Below are positions 55,824 to 64,000 of a stretch of DNA of 64,000 nt, piece by piece. The position numbers were made by a program, and so were the translations under genes. The notes below the pieces were generated by a model, which worked only from the letters and a program-made list of their open reading frames with translations, did not search any database and was not told the DNA's origin. Where the stretch lies: assembly GCF_000021545.1 (NCBI RefSeq), contig NC_012438.1:1362003-1426002 (forward strand), read 5' to 3'. This stretch comes from Sulfurihydrogenibium azorense Az-Fu1. GTDB lineage: Bacteria > Aquificota > Aquificia > Aquificales > Hydrogenothermaceae. Position 1 is the first letter of the stretch, and every line of letters begins with the position of its first letter.

Positions 55824-56729
55824 ATGAAGGCGTTTGTTTTTCCGGGTCAAGGTTCACAGTATGTAGGAATGGGCAAAGATTTTTACGAAAATTTTGAAGA
55901 AGTAAGACAGCTCCACGAAAAAGTTAACGAGAGATTAGGATTTAATCTTACAGATATCATATTTAACAATGAAGAAAAACTAAACCTTACAGAGTATACA
56001 CAACCAGCCTTAGTTCTAACCTCTTACATAACCTATAAAATCTTTAAAGAGAAAAAAGGTATAGAACCTGATTTTGTAGCTGGACACTCACTAGGAGAGT
56101 TTACAGCTCTAGCTGTTGCTGGTAGTTTATCTTTAGAAGATGCAGTTTACATTACCCATATAAGAGGAAAACTTATGCAGTCTGCAGTTCCAGAAGGTGT
56201 TGGGCTAATGGCTGCTATTATAGGTTTAGAAGCTTCTAAAATAGAAGAGATTTTAAAACAGATAGATGGTATAGTTGAAATAGCAAACTACAACTCTTAC
56301 GAGCAGACTGTAATATCTGGAGAAAAAGTAGCAGTAGAAAAAGCTATGGAGATACTTAAATCTCAAGGAGCTAAAAAGGTCGTTCCTCTGGTGGTCTCTG
56401 TACCTGCCCACTCATCAATGCTAAAAGAAAAAGCACAGGAGTTTGGAGAGTACTTAGAAAAAATAGAGATAAAAGATGCAAGCATACCTGTTATATCAAA
56501 CGTATCGGCAAAACCTATAACAAAAGCACAGGATATAAAGCAGGAGTTAAAAGTACATTTTTACAGTCCTGTAAGATGGGTTCAAACTATAGAGTATCTA
56601 TCATCTATGGGAGTAAAAGATATTTACGAAATAGGACCTAAAAAAGTCCTTACAGGGCTTATAAAGAGAATTAACAAAGATTTAAATCTTAAAAACGTTG
56701 AGACTTTACAGGATATAGAAAATGCTTAA
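55824..56729 (+). CDS. fabD: Malonyl-CoA:ACP transacylase
   Basis: A 301-residue transferase loading malonyl groups onto ACP. FVFPGQGSQYVGMGKD is at the N-terminus, the nucleophile Ser is in GHSLGEFTALA, the Arg in IRGKLMQ, and the catalytic His in VPAHSSML. ATG 55824 has SD GGAGG; the TTG upstream overlaps mgtE and is less likely. It overlaps bioD by eight bases, so fatty-acid and biotin steps are coupled. Confidence 0.95.
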   Translation: MKAFVFPGQGSQYVGMGKDFYENFEEVRQLHEKVNERLGFNLTDIIFNNEEKLNLTEYTQPALVLTSYITYKIFKEKKGIEPDFVAGHSLGEFTALAVAGSLSLEDAVYITHIRGKLMQSAVPEGVGLMAAIIGLEASKIEEILKQIDGIVEIANYNSYEQTVISGEKVAVEKAMEILKSQGAKKVVPLVVSVPAHSSMLKEKAQEFGEYLEKIEIKDASIPVISNVSAKPITKAQDIKQELKVHFYSPVRWVQTIEYLSSMGVKDIYEIGPKKVLTGLIKRINKDLNLKNVETLQDIENA

Positions 56730-57375
56730 CAGTTTATTTATAACTGCAACAGATACAGGAGTAGGTAAAACAACAGTATCAGCTGCCATTTGTAAACTAC
56801 TGAAAGAAAAAGGAGTAAATGTAGCCTACTTTAAACCTGCTGAAACAGGCTGTCAGCCTATCCCACAAGATGCCTACACTATATCTAAAATAACAGGACA
56901 GCCTTTAGAAGAGGTGGTCATTTACACATTTGAAAACCCAGTAGCACCATATACAGCTACCGTACTTGAAGGTAAAGAGATAGATATACAAAAAATAATA
57001 AAACATTACAAATACTTAAAAACTAAATATGACTTTGTAATCGTAGAAGGAGCAGGAGGACTTTTAGTCCCAATAAAGAAGAATTATACCTACTTAAACC
57101 TTATTGAAGATTTAAACATCCCAGTTTTAATAGTATCTAGGGCATCGTTAGGAACGATAAACCATACAGCTTTGACTATTAGAGCGTTAGAAGGTAAACA
57201 GATAGTTGGTATAGTTATGAATGGCTTTTCTGGAGAAGATATATCAGAAGAAACAAATCCACAGATAATTCAAGAAATGACAGGTGTAAAAGTTTTAGCA
57301 AAGTGTAAAAAATCTCAGCAACCAGTAGAAGAGTGCTATAGCAAACTTATGGATTTTGTAAAAACATTTGTATAA
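56722..57375 (+). CDS. bioD: Dethiobiotin synthetase
   Basis: A 217-residue P-loop enzyme forming the ureido ring of dethiobiotin from diaminopelargonate, CO2 and ATP. ITATDTGVGKTTVSAAI is the P-loop, FKPAETGC the substrate loop with Lys, and VEGAGGLLVPI the third motif. It works after BioA (22435-23796). The 3' end overlaps the convergent MgtC-like gene by 29 bases. Confidence 0.95.
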   Translation: MLNSLFITATDTGVGKTTVSAAICKLLKEKGVNVAYFKPAETGCQPIPQDAYTISKITGQPLEEVVIYTFENPVAPYTATVLEGKEIDIQKIIKHYKYLKTKYDFVIVEGAGGLLVPIKKNYTYLNLIEDLNIPVLIVSRASLGTINHTALTIRALEGKQIVGIVMNGFSGEDISEETNPQIIQEMTGVKVLAKCKKSQQPVEECYSKLMDFVKTFV

Positions 57376-58597
57376 GAATAAAACTTAAAAATACAAACAA
57401 ATTAAACACTAACACTTTAAACATCTCTCTTTTTAGACTTTCATTTGCAAATATTAAAACGTAAATATATTTAAAAATAGAGTTTGATATTACTGCAAGA
57501 ATAACAATAATACTTGCAGTAGTTGTAAATATAACGCCACTTTTTGATAAAGATGCAGCAGAAAAGGTTATAGCATCAACATCTATAACTCCGGATACAA
57601 AACTAACTAAGTAAACGCCACTAATACCTACTTTATTTTGAATAAACTTAATAAGCACTAAAATAAAAGTGTAAAAGATAGCAAATTGAAGAATCTCTAA
57701 TATTCTAAAAGGATTTTTAAACTCACTCTCTTTAAAATCGGTTGTTGTATCTAATTTAATATACCTATAAACCATTAAAAGTAAAACTACCGAAGATAAT
57801 AACAAAGGAAGTGCAAGAAATTTTAAAAGTTCTACATTTAAAAATCCAGATATAACCAGTACTCTTAAATTCATAACTATCCAAGATAGTGTAATCCCAC
57901 TGAAAAGTATATTTTTTAAATCAGGGCTTTTCTTTGAAAGTATAGAAAAGTTATAAGTGATTGCAGTACTTGAGATAAGTCCTCCAAACAAGGCTATCCA
58001 TAAAAGAGACTTTCCACCTTTCCATCTTACAAGTATATAACCTATAAAATCTATTGTAGCTACAATAATAACAACTTTCCATATCTCTTTTAAATTTATA
58101 GCTTCATAAGGTCCAAAACTTTTATCTGGTAAGATAGGGTATACTATAGCTGTTAGAAGTAAAAATTTAACCAAAGATATAACATCTTCAAAATATAAAC
58201 TTTTTGCAAAACTCTCTAAAGGTTGCTTTATAGCTAAAATTAACGTCGTTAAAAATCCAAGAAAAACAGATAGATAGTAATAGTCAAAATAAACTAAAAC
58301 GCCGATTAAAAAAGTCAGTAAAACAGATACTTCTGTTGTGATTCCTTTATCTTTCTCGTACTCCAGAAAAAAGTTAAACAAGGTAAACCCTAAAATAGAT
58401 AGAAAAGATATATAAATAAAGAAATCAAAATGCTTATCAGAAACCAAAGCAGAAAAGTATCCTAAAAGAGATATTAAAGGATAGGTTCTTACTCCGGCGA
58501 AAACTTCACCTTTTGCCTTATATTCCCTTTCTAATCCTACGAAGAAACCTAAACCTAAGGCAAGGAGTATCTCGTATAGATTTTCATACTCTTGCAT
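57347..58597 (-). CDS. MgtC-like / DUF4010 membrane protein
   Basis: A 416-residue protein with many helices. The N-terminal third is the MgtC fold (LLALGLGFFVGLEREYKAKG, AGVRTYPLISLLGYFSALV), and the C-terminal part is DUF4010 (GGLISSTAITYNFSILSKK; GVIDVDAITFSAASLS). Such fusions are common bacterial membrane proteins without a proven substrate; ion transport or osmotic roles are proposed. It overlaps secG by one base. Confidence 0.85.
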   Translation of the reverse strand: MQEYENLYEILLALGLGFFVGLEREYKAKGEVFAGVRTYPLISLLGYFSALVSDKHFDFFIYISFLSILGFTLFNFFLEYEKDKGITTEVSVLLTFLIGVLVYFDYYYLSVFLGFLTTLILAIKQPLESFAKSLYFEDVISLVKFLLLTAIVYPILPDKSFGPYEAINLKEIWKVVIIVATIDFIGYILVRWKGGKSLLWIALFGGLISSTAITYNFSILSKKSPDLKNILFSGITLSWIVMNLRVLVISGFLNVELLKFLALPLLLSSVVLLLMVYRYIKLDTTTDFKESEFKNPFRILEILQFAIFYTFILVLIKFIQNKVGISGVYLVSFVSGVIDVDAITFSAASLSKSGVIFTTTASIIVILAVISNSIFKYIYVLIFANESLKREMFKVLVFNLFVFLSFILIQMFLQNP

Positions 58598-58896
58598 TAT
58601 TTTTTATTTTCTGTCTGTTGCTGTGAAGGGATGTTTTCTATAACTGTGTTAGACTTTGCAATCTTTACACTTAAGTATGACAGAGTAAGTACTAAAAATA
58701 AAAATATACCACCAAGCCAGTAAGTTATCTTTGTAAGTATAGTTGCAGCCGAAGCTCCTAAAACTGCCTTTGCAGCTCCTGACCCAAAAACAGCACCTAT
58801 CTCTGCTCCTTTTGTTTTCTGCATGAGCACTAAGATAATAAGTAGTACAGATACTATAACAAGTACAACGGATAATAAACCAAATAAAAATTCCAA
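58597..58896 (-). CDS. secG: Preprotein translocase subunit SecG
   Basis: A 99-residue subunit with two membrane helices (about 3-25 and 53-75) flanking the conserved segment LVLMQKTKGAEIGAVFGSGA. The C-terminal tail is Gln-rich. Start is TTG with SD GGAGG eight bases upstream, three bases after tpiA. The tpiA-secG pairing is common in bacteria. Confidence 0.92.
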   Translation of the reverse strand: MEFLFGLLSVVLVIVSVLLIILVLMQKTKGAEIGAVFGSGAAKAVLGASAATILTKITYWLGGIFLFLVLTLSYLSVKIAKSNTVIENIPSQQQTENKK

Positions 58897-58899
58897 CCT

Positions 58900-59652
58900 T
58901 TAAACCTCCAAAGAAGATAAAATTATTTTATAAAACTTTTGTGGGTCAAGACTTGCGGTTCCAACTAAAAATCCTTCAACATCAGGAGCTTTTATCAATT
59001 CAGAAGCATTTTTTTCATTTACACTACCACCATAAAGTATTCTCGTATCTTTATCATTTCCTTTACTTATATCGTTAATAAGATTTCTAATAAAATGATG
59101 TACCTCTTGAGCTTGTTCTACAGTTGCATTTACTCCTGTTCCTATCGCCCATACTGGTTCGTAAGCAATGTCTATAAGGCTTATCTCTCTTTCTAACCCT
59201 GCAATACCGGCTCTTATCTGTCTTTCAACTACATTCATAGTTTTGCCAAGCTCTCTTTCTTCTAATGTTTCTCCTACACATAGAATAGGCCTTAAACCAA
59301 ACTCTACAGCAGTTAAAACTTTTTTATTAATTAGTTCATCTTTTTCACCAAAGATATGTCTTCTCTCAGAATGTCCAAGTATCACATATTTAACGTTAAG
59401 TTCAGTAAGCATAATAGGAGATATCTCACCAGTGTAAGCTCCTCTTTCTACATAAAACATATTTTGAGCACCTAAACTAATGTTTGTTTTTTCAAGTAAA
59501 ATAGAAACAGAAGATAAAGCTGTAAAGGAAGGAGCTATCATAATTTCTACTCCTTCCACCTCTTTAACAAGATCTTTAAATATTTCTATATAATCAATAG
59601 ATTCTGCTACAGTTTTGTTCATCTTCCAGTTTGCTGCTATTAAGTATCTCAT
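58900..59652 (-). CDS. tpiA: Triosephosphate isomerase
   Basis: A 250-residue TIM barrel interconverting DHAP and GAP. AANWKMNKT carries the substrate-binding Asn and Lys, ILGHSERRHIFGE the electrophile His, and AYEPVWAIGTGV the catalytic Glu, with LYGGSVNEKN as phosphate loop. It is 11 bases after gpmA and three before secG. Confidence 0.97.
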   Translation of the reverse strand: MRYLIAANWKMNKTVAESIDYIEIFKDLVKEVEGVEIMIAPSFTALSSVSILLEKTNISLGAQNMFYVERGAYTGEISPIMLTELNVKYVILGHSERRHIFGEKDELINKKVLTAVEFGLRPILCVGETLEERELGKTMNVVERQIRAGIAGLEREISLIDIAYEPVWAIGTGVNATVEQAQEVHHFIRNLINDISKGNDKDTRILYGGSVNEKNASELIKAPDVEGFLVGTASLDPQKFYKIILSSLEV

Positions 59653-59663
59653 AACTCCCTCTT

Positions 59664-60272
59664 TTAATGTCTTCTTATCTCTTTATTTAAAACATTACCT
59701 TCTTTATCCATCTCGTATACTATTGGCACTCCTGTATCAAGTTCAACCTTTATTATCTCTTCTGGAGTTAACTTTTCTAAATACATGATAATAGACCTTA
59801 AAGAGTTTCCGTGAGCTACTACTAAAACATCATTTCCTTCATATATATCACCTAATATAGCCCTTTCTAAAAAGGGTATAGTTCTTGCAGCTGTATCTTT
59901 CAAAGACTCTCCCTCAGGTGGAGCTATATCGTAACTTCTTCTCCAAAGGTGAACTATCTCAGCTCCATACTTCTGTCTTGCTCTATCTTTATTTAAACCT
60001 TGTAAAGCACCATAATGTCTTTCATTTAAAGCTTGGTCTTTTATAACAGGAATTTGAAGTCCTATCACTTCAAGGATTATTCTAAGTGTTTCTTGAGCCC
60101 TTGTTAAAGCAGAAGTGTAAGCAACATTAAACCTTATATCCTTTAAAAGTTCTCCAGCTTTAAAAGCTTCTTCTTTACCTTTTTCTGTAAGGGGAACATC
60201 AACCCATCCAGTAAACCTGTTTTGAAGGTTCCAAAAAGACTGTCCATGTCTTACTAAAACGAGTTTCGGCAT
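59664..60272 (-). CDS. gpmA: Phosphoglycerate mutase, 2,3-BPG-dependent type
   Basis: A 202-residue histidine-phosphatase-fold mutase. LVRHGQSFWNLQNRFTGW has the phospho-His, LTRAQETLRI and LNERHYGALQGLNK the Arg/Glu, and VVAHGNSLRS the second His. The GALQGLNK loop and the FTGWVDVPLTEKG insert mark the BPG-dependent family rather than a generic phosphatase. SD GGAGG. IS copy 2 lies immediately upstream and may have changed its promoter. Confidence 0.92.
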   Translation of the reverse strand: MPKLVLVRHGQSFWNLQNRFTGWVDVPLTEKGKEEAFKAGELLKDIRFNVAYTSALTRAQETLRIILEVIGLQIPVIKDQALNERHYGALQGLNKDRARQKYGAEIVHLWRRSYDIAPPEGESLKDTAARTIPFLERAILGDIYEGNDVLVVAHGNSLRSIIMYLEKLTPEEIIKVELDTGVPIVYEMDKEGNVLNKEIRRH

Positions 60273-60297
60273 TTTTACCTCCGAATTTTTTGACTTT

Positions 60298-60303
60298 ATT
60301 ATA
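60298..60303 (-). promoter_or_regulatory. gpmA -10 element next to the IS
   Basis: Minus-strand TATAAT only seven bases from the IS edge. A -35 would have to lie inside the IS, where no good hexamer is seen at 16-18 bases. Rejoining the flanks without the IS puts TTGATT 18 bases upstream of this TATAAT. Confidence 0.45.
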
Positions 60304-60310
60304 ACAGGTA

Positions 60311-61413
60311 TGTATGAGTTCTATACATCGTGAACACCTTCACCTAAAAATTTTATCATACTCCATAAACAATGTCTGCTGGTCTTTTGTATCCTAAAGA
60401 ATGATGTGGCCTTATAAAATTGTACTTCCTTACATACTTCCTTAACTTCTTATTCATCTCCTCTAATGTGTAATCTAATCCCTCTATCAACCATAACTCC
60501 TCTTCTATTGTCCTTATCAATCTTTCTACAACACCATTAGTCTTTGGACTCCTTGGATAGCTAAAGTAATGCTCCACTCCTATATCCGTTAAATACTTGT
60601 TAAACTCCCCTAAAAACTCACTCCCGTTATCTGTTTGTACCCTCTTTATCTCAAATTCAAAATACTCATTTAACTCAATATAAAATTCTTTTGTTTTCTT
60701 TGAATTTTTACTTTCATATACCCGTGCAAAACAAAATCTGCTATACTTATCTATAGCTGTGAATTGGTAATATGTTGCACCTGCGATGTTCAGGTGTTTT
60801 ACGTCTATTTGTACTACATCCCCTGGGGCTTGTGCTTGCAAGCCTCTTTTTGTCCTTTTCTTCTTTATACTCTTTTTTCTTTTGTTTTGTATTTTAATTG
60901 ATTTTGTTCTCTCTATTAATCCTTCTTCTTTTAATACTTTATACACTGTAGATGGTGATACTTTTATGTTTTTTTCTTCTTGTAGATATGCCGATATTTT
61001 TTCTTTGCTCCAAGTTGGGTTTTGTTTCCTGACTTTTATTATTTGTTCTCTGTACTGATTTCTTATAGTTGGTTTTCTTGTGTTTTTTGGTGTTTTAGGT
61101 CTATCAAGAAGTCCTTCAAGTCCGTCTTTTTTGTATCTTTCAAACCATTTATAGAAGGTAGTTCTTGATATTCCGAAGTATCTGCAGGTTTTGGATATAT
61201 TTTTTGTATCTTGGTAGTGCTGTATCCATTTTAGTCTTTTTTTGGCTTCTTTTGTTAAAGGAATGTCTTTAATCTTGTTTGATAGTTTTTTAGGAAAGAG
61301 TGTTGTCATATACATAGGGGTTCCTATAATACCTTTCATATAACCTACCTCCTGTTTTTGTTGAAATTATTTTAAAGGGGTAGGTGTTCACTGTGTATTG
61401 AAACTTATACACA
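60311..61413 (-). mobile_element. IS481-like element, copy 2 (complete, 1103 bp)
   Basis: The full element: outer ends begin TGTATGAGTTC and TGTGTATAAG, both leading to a shared GTGAACACCT about 20 bases in. A 4-bp target duplication GGTA flanks it (60307-60310 and 61414-61417). Each end also opens with a small palindrome: TGTGTAT-N8-ATACACA on one side, TGTAT-N7-ATACA on the other. It is inserted between gpmA and tRNA-Lys and is oriented opposite to copy 1. Confidence 0.92.
60356..61339 (-). CDS. IS481-like DDE transposase, copy 2
   Basis: Protein-identical to the transposase at 13-996: a 327-residue protein with an N-terminal helix-turn-helix and a DDE core (D179, D237, E272). Here the full upstream region is visible: SD GGAGG lies about eight bases before the ATG and the left inverted repeat begins some 75 bases upstream. 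It is intact and reads toward gpmA, so transcription from the element could also reach gpmA. Confidence 0.93.
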   Translation of the reverse strand: MKGIIGTPMYMTTLFPKKLSNKIKDIPLTKEAKKRLKWIQHYQDTKNISKTCRYFGISRTTFYKWFERYKKDGLEGLLDRPKTPKNTRKPTIRNQYREQIIKVRKQNPTWSKEKISAYLQEEKNIKVSPSTVYKVLKEEGLIERTKSIKIQNKRKKSIKKKRTKRGLQAQAPGDVVQIDVKHLNIAGATYYQFTAIDKYSRFCFARVYESKNSKKTKEFYIELNEYFEFEIKRVQTDNGSEFLGEFNKYLTDIGVEHYFSYPRSPKTNGVVERLIRTIEEELWLIEGLDYTLEEMNKKLRKYVRKYNFIRPHHSLGYKRPADIVYGV

Positions 61414-61417
61414 GGTA

Positions 61418-61446
61418 TTGCATTTTAAAATCAAATGTGATATATT
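61418..61446 (+). promoter_or_regulatory. Predicted tRNA-Lys/Glu promoter
   Basis: TTGCAT, a 17-base spacer and TATATT, starting directly after the right GGTA target copy. Transcription would begin about 8 bases before the tRNA. The IS thus stops exactly at the edge of this promoter and leaves it intact. Confidence 0.45.
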
Positions 61447-61461
61447 ATTAATCTCGATTGT

Positions 61462-61534
61462 GAGTCGCTAGCTCAGTCGGTAGAGCACCGGTCTTTTAAA
61501 CCGGTGGTCCTGGGTTCGATTCCCAGGCGACTCA
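61462..61534 (+). tRNA. tRNA-Lys (anticodon TTT)
   Basis: A 73-base cloverleaf: acceptor GAGTCGC/GCGACTC, D stem GCTC/GAGC, anticodon stem CCGGT/ACCGG around CTTTTAA, and T stem CTGGG/CCCAG around TTCGATT, with discriminator A. CCA is not encoded. All stems are fully paired. Confidence 0.97.
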
Positions 61535-61548
61535 CTTCAAAAGAATAT

Positions 61549-61623
<75 letters not shown>

Positions 61624-61732
61624 TTCTTTTTTTTAAATCCTTACTCACTCAAAATAAAAAGGTTAACAAAAAATTCTTATCTTTAAACTCAGTGTATTAT
61701 AATTTTCTTTTAAAAATCACGGAGGTTTCATA

Positions 61733-62632
61733 TTGGAAAGAGTTGTTGAAAAGGCGAGTATTTTACTTGAGGCATTACCTTACATTAGAACCTTTAGAGG
61801 AAAAACTTTTGTTATTAAATACGGTGGAAATGCCATGGATAAAGCTGACCTAAGGTCTGCTTTTGCTCAAGATGTTATTATGCTTAAGTATATCGGTATT
61901 AACCCTGTAATTGTCCATGGTGGAGGACCTCAGATAGGTCAGTACCTAAAAAAGATGGGGCTAGAGTCTAAATTTGTAGGTGGTTTAAGAGTAACAGATA
62001 AAGAGACTATGGACATAGTTGAGATGGTTTTAGGTGGCCTTGTAAATAAAAGTATCGTTCAACTTATAAACAGCTACTCAGGAGGACATGTAAAGGCAGT
62101 TGGTATTACAGGGAAAGATGGTGGTCTTATAAAAGCGAAAAAGTTAGACGCTGAAGAGTACTTTAAATCAATGGGAGACTTTAGACCTACAGAATTACTA
62201 GACCTTGGACATGTTGGAGAGGTTGAAGAGGTTGACCCTTCACTTTTGATAAATCTTGATGAAGATAACTACATTCCAGTGATAGCTCCTATAGGATATG
62301 ATGATGAAGGTAACGCATACAACATAAACGCTGATTTAGTAGCATCTGCAATAGCTGTATCTTTAAAAGCTGAAAAAGTTATATTCCTAACAGACATAGA
62401 AGGTTTAAAAGACTCAGAAGGTAAAACTTTATCTTCAGTATCAACTAAAGAGATTGAAGAGATGATAAAGACAGGAGTAATAAAAGGTGGAATGATTCCA
62501 AAGGTAAAAGCTTGTACCTATGCTGTTGAAAACGGTGTAAACAAAGCACACATATTAGATGGTAGAATACCACATTGTATACTATTAGAGATATTCACCC
62601 AAGAAGGTATTGGAACAGAAGTTTATAAATAA
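61733..62632 (+). CDS. argB: Acetylglutamate kinase
   Basis: A 299-residue kinase of arginine synthesis. [10 protein letters not shown] and VHGGGPQIG bind ATP and substrate, [16 protein letters not shown] is the NAGK signature, [14 protein letters not shown] lines the active site, and [10 protein letters not shown] is near the C-terminus. An N-terminal helix ([18 protein letters not shown]) is typical of arginine-inhibited hexameric enzymes. TTG start with SD GGAGG seven bases upstream and a TATAAT at 61698-61703. Confidence 0.96.
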   Translation: MERVVEKASILLEALPYIRTFRGKTFVIKYGGNAMDKADLRSAFAQDVIMLKYIGINPVIVHGGGPQIGQYLKKMGLESKFVGGLRVTDKETMDIVEMVLGGLVNKSIVQLINSYSGGHVKAVGITGKDGGLIKAKKLDAEEYFKSMGDFRPTELLDLGHVGEVEEVDPSLLINLDEDNYIPVIAPIGYDDEGNAYNINADLVASAIAVSLKAEKVIFLTDIEGLKDSEGKTLSSVSTKEIEEMIKTGVIKGGMIPKVKACTYAVENGVNKAHILDGRIPHCILLEIFTQEGIGTEVYK

Positions 62633-62639
62633 TATAAAA

Positions 62640-62659
62640 ACGGGGCTTTAAAGCCCCGT
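62640..62659. terminator. Bidirectional terminator between argB and the HU gene
   Basis: ACGGGGC, TTTAAA, GCCCCGT: a perfect stem between convergent genes. On the minus strand it runs into TTTTTATATTATTT, a classic tail for the HU gene; on the plus strand the tail is weaker. Confidence 0.88.
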
Positions 62660-62672
62660 AATATCTAAGAAA

Positions 62673-62957
62673 TTACTTTTTCTTAGCGTTTAAAGCTTCT
62701 TTTAAAGATTTAGCAGCTGTAAATGCTACCACTTTTCTTGCAGGGATTTTAATCTCTTTTCCTGTTCTTGGGTTTCTACCTTTTCTTGCTTTTCTTTCTC
62801 TAACGTTGAAAACGCCAAGACCAGGAATAGCTGTTCTTTCCCCCTTAGAAAGAGCTTCTACAACAGCTTCAATAGCTGCGTTTACAGCTCTTTCCGCTTC
62901 AGCCTTTTTAAGGCCTGCCTTTTCAGCTACCTTTGCGATTAATTCTGACTTAGTCAT
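62673..62957 (-). CDS. hup: HU-family DNA-binding protein
   Basis: A 94-residue histone-like protein. TKSELIAKVAEKAGLKKAEA at the N-terminus, GFGxF-type LGVFNVRERKARKGRNP with the DNA-bending Pro, and TGKEIKIPARKVVAFTAAK are the HU signature. It coats and bends the chromosome as a dimer. Strong SD (AGGAGG) and its own terminator suggest high expression. Confidence 0.96.
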   Translation of the reverse strand: MTKSELIAKVAEKAGLKKAEAERAVNAAIEAVVEALSKGERTAIPGLGVFNVRERKARKGRNPRTGKEIKIPARKVVAFTAAKSLKEALNAKKK

Positions 62958-63080
62958 GAAAAACCCTCCTAAATAAAGTGATATCTAAGTTTAACTCCTA
63001 ATTTATTGATTTGTCAAGAGGTTTTTTATCTTTAAAAGTGGTATAATAATACTTTCCAAACTTGAAGGAGGTTTAAATAG

Positions 63081-64000
63081 TTGGAAATTAAAGATACTTT
63101 AAACTTACCTCAGACAGACTTTCCTATGAAGGCAAACTTACCAAATAAAGAACCAGAGATACTATCCCTTTGGGATAAGATAAACCTATATGGAAAGTTA
63201 AGAGAAGAAAGAAAAGGAAAAGAGAAGTATATACTTCATGATGGACCACCTTACGCAAACGGTCATATTCACATAGGACACGCATTAAACAAGATTTTAA
63301 AAGATATTCTTGTTAAGTATCAGTCTATGAAAGGTAAAGACGCTCCATTCGTTCCAGGGTGGGATTGCCACGGACTACCTATAGAGCAGCAAGTTGAAAA
63401 ACAGCTAAAAGAAAAGAAAATAAAAAAAGAAGATATTCCAAAGTCAGAATTTAGAAAACTTTGTAGAGAATACGCAAAAACATTTGTAGAAATACAAAAA
63501 CAAGAGTTTAAAAGACTGGGAATCATAGGAAACTGGGAAAACCCGTACCTTACTATGAAACCATCTTACCAAGCTCAAGAGATTTTAGAGCTTGGAAGAA
63601 TATTTGAAAAAGGTGTAGCATACAGAGGAAAAAAACCTGTTTACTGGTGTATTTACGATAAAACTGCAGAAGCTGAGGCAGAGGTTGAGTACCAAGAAAA
63701 GAAAGACCCTTCCATCTACGTAAAGTTTAAACTTGTAGATGAAGACGCCTACCCTGTTATCTGGACAACTACTCCTTGGACGCTTCCAGCAAACCTTGGA
63801 ATAATGGTTCACCCTGAGTATGATTATGTTTACTACAAAACAGAAAAAGGTACTTTAATCATTGCAAAAGAGTTGTTAGAAAGTTTTAAAGAAAAGACAA
63901 ATTTAGAAGGTGAAGTTATAAAAGAAGTTAAAGGAAAAGACCTTGAATTTAAAGAGTACTACCATCCGTTTATTGATAGAGTTTCAAAAATATACCTCTC
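63081..64000 (+). CDS. ileS: Isoleucyl-tRNA synthetase (5' part, runs off the window)
   Basis: About 306 codons of a class I synthetase, open at the right edge. The HIGH motif appears as [10 protein letters not shown] after [12 protein letters not shown], then [11 protein letters not shown] and, near the end, the editing-domain start [12 protein letters not shown]. Those motifs separate IleRS from ValRS and LeuRS. Start is TTG with SD AAGGAGG nine bases upstream, and TATAAT at 63042-63047 is a likely -10. The KMSKS loop lies beyond the window. Confidence 0.95.
   Translation, partial: MEIKDTLNLPQTDFPMKANLPNKEPEILSLWDKINLYGKLREERKGKEKYILHDGPPYANGHIHIGHALNKILKDILVKYQSMKGKDAPFVPGWDCHGLPIEQQVEKQLKEKKIKKEDIPKSEFRKLCREYAKTFVEIQKQEFKRLGIIGNWENPYLTMKPSYQAQEILELGRIFEKGVAYRGKKPVYWCIYDKTAEAEAEVEYQEKKDPSIYVKFKLVDEDAYPVIWTTTPWTLPANLGIMVHPEYDYVYYKTEKGTLIIAKELLESFKEKTNLEGEVIKEVKGKDLEFKEYYHPFIDRVSKIYL

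Overview
The window looks like part of the chromosome of a low-GC, thermophilic, chemolithoautotrophic bacterium of the Aquificales, most likely a Sulfurihydrogenibium-like member of the Hydrogenothermaceae. This is inferred from gene content: a stand-alone citryl-CoA-lyase-type citrate synthase homologue, aconitase B, a free biotin carboxylase subunit (reverse TCA themes), citramalate synthase, a menaquinone (futalosine pathway) gene, cytochrome bd, and an Fe-S/sulfur-relay operon. Lys- and purine-rich codons, many TTG starts with strong Shine-Dalgarno (SD) sequences, and tightly overlapping genes also fit. Almost everything is housekeeping metabolism. There is no prophage, CRISPR array or recognisable defence locus.

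Layout. 1-1041: right part of an IS481-like element; an identical, complete, oppositely oriented copy lies at 60311-61413, so about 59 kb is bracketed by inverted IS copies. 1042-2692: a regulatory region with two perfect FNR-type boxes, a hairpin and a possible 32-codon ORF, then glutamate dehydrogenase. 2701-7882 (minus): cydAB, a DapC-like aminotransferase and a DEAD-box helicase with a long structured leader. 8189-13618 (minus): an Fe-S/sulfur-transfer operon (mrp, iscS-like, iscU, PP-loop thiolase, tusA, DUF1858, nfu) ending in aroE; its IscS lacks the PLP lysine. 13726-20938: small membrane proteins, dapB, atpZ, a lipoprotein cytochrome c with a 40-aa membrane partner, purT, lipA, glyA, rpiB. 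21041-29510 (plus): L,D-transpeptidase, bioA, mqnD, a pseudo-receiver, a small TOPRIM protein, hisF, cimA, a SPOUT methyltransferase, mraY. 29496-37215 (minus): lysC, biotin carboxylase, eno, ftsB-like, gph, citryl-CoA-lyase-like and an NtrY-like kinase. 37280-42177: elyC-like gene, then a gluconeogenic operon (fba-like, NTase-like, fbp, crcB, DUF190). 42261-46130 (plus): ndk followed by a membrane/HAMP - adaptor - roadblock - PATAN - small GTPase module. 46214-60272: acnB, a 2-oxoacid dehydrogenase (E1a, E1b, E2), marC, truA, era, mgtE, fabD, bioD, MgtC/DUF4010, secG, tpiA, gpmA. 61462-64000: tRNA-Lys, tRNA-Glu, argB, HU and the 5' part of ileS.

How it fits together. Carbon enters through reverse TCA-type reactions (AcnB, Ccl-like, biotin carboxylase) and runs up through Eno, GpmA, TpiA, FBA and FBPase. 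The sulfur operon would supply Fe-S clusters and thiolated tRNA to enzymes such as aconitase and LipA, and LipA would lipoylate the E2 protein. Cytochrome bd and gdh both carry FNR-like sites, suggesting oxygen or redox control.

The most unusual items are the PLP-site-degenerate IscS in an otherwise intact operon, the roadblock/GTPase module next to ndk, a terminator embedded inside the ftsB-like coding sequence, a palindrome shared by cydA and the helicase upstream region, the structured helicase leader, and an IS insertion that appears to split the gpmA promoter.
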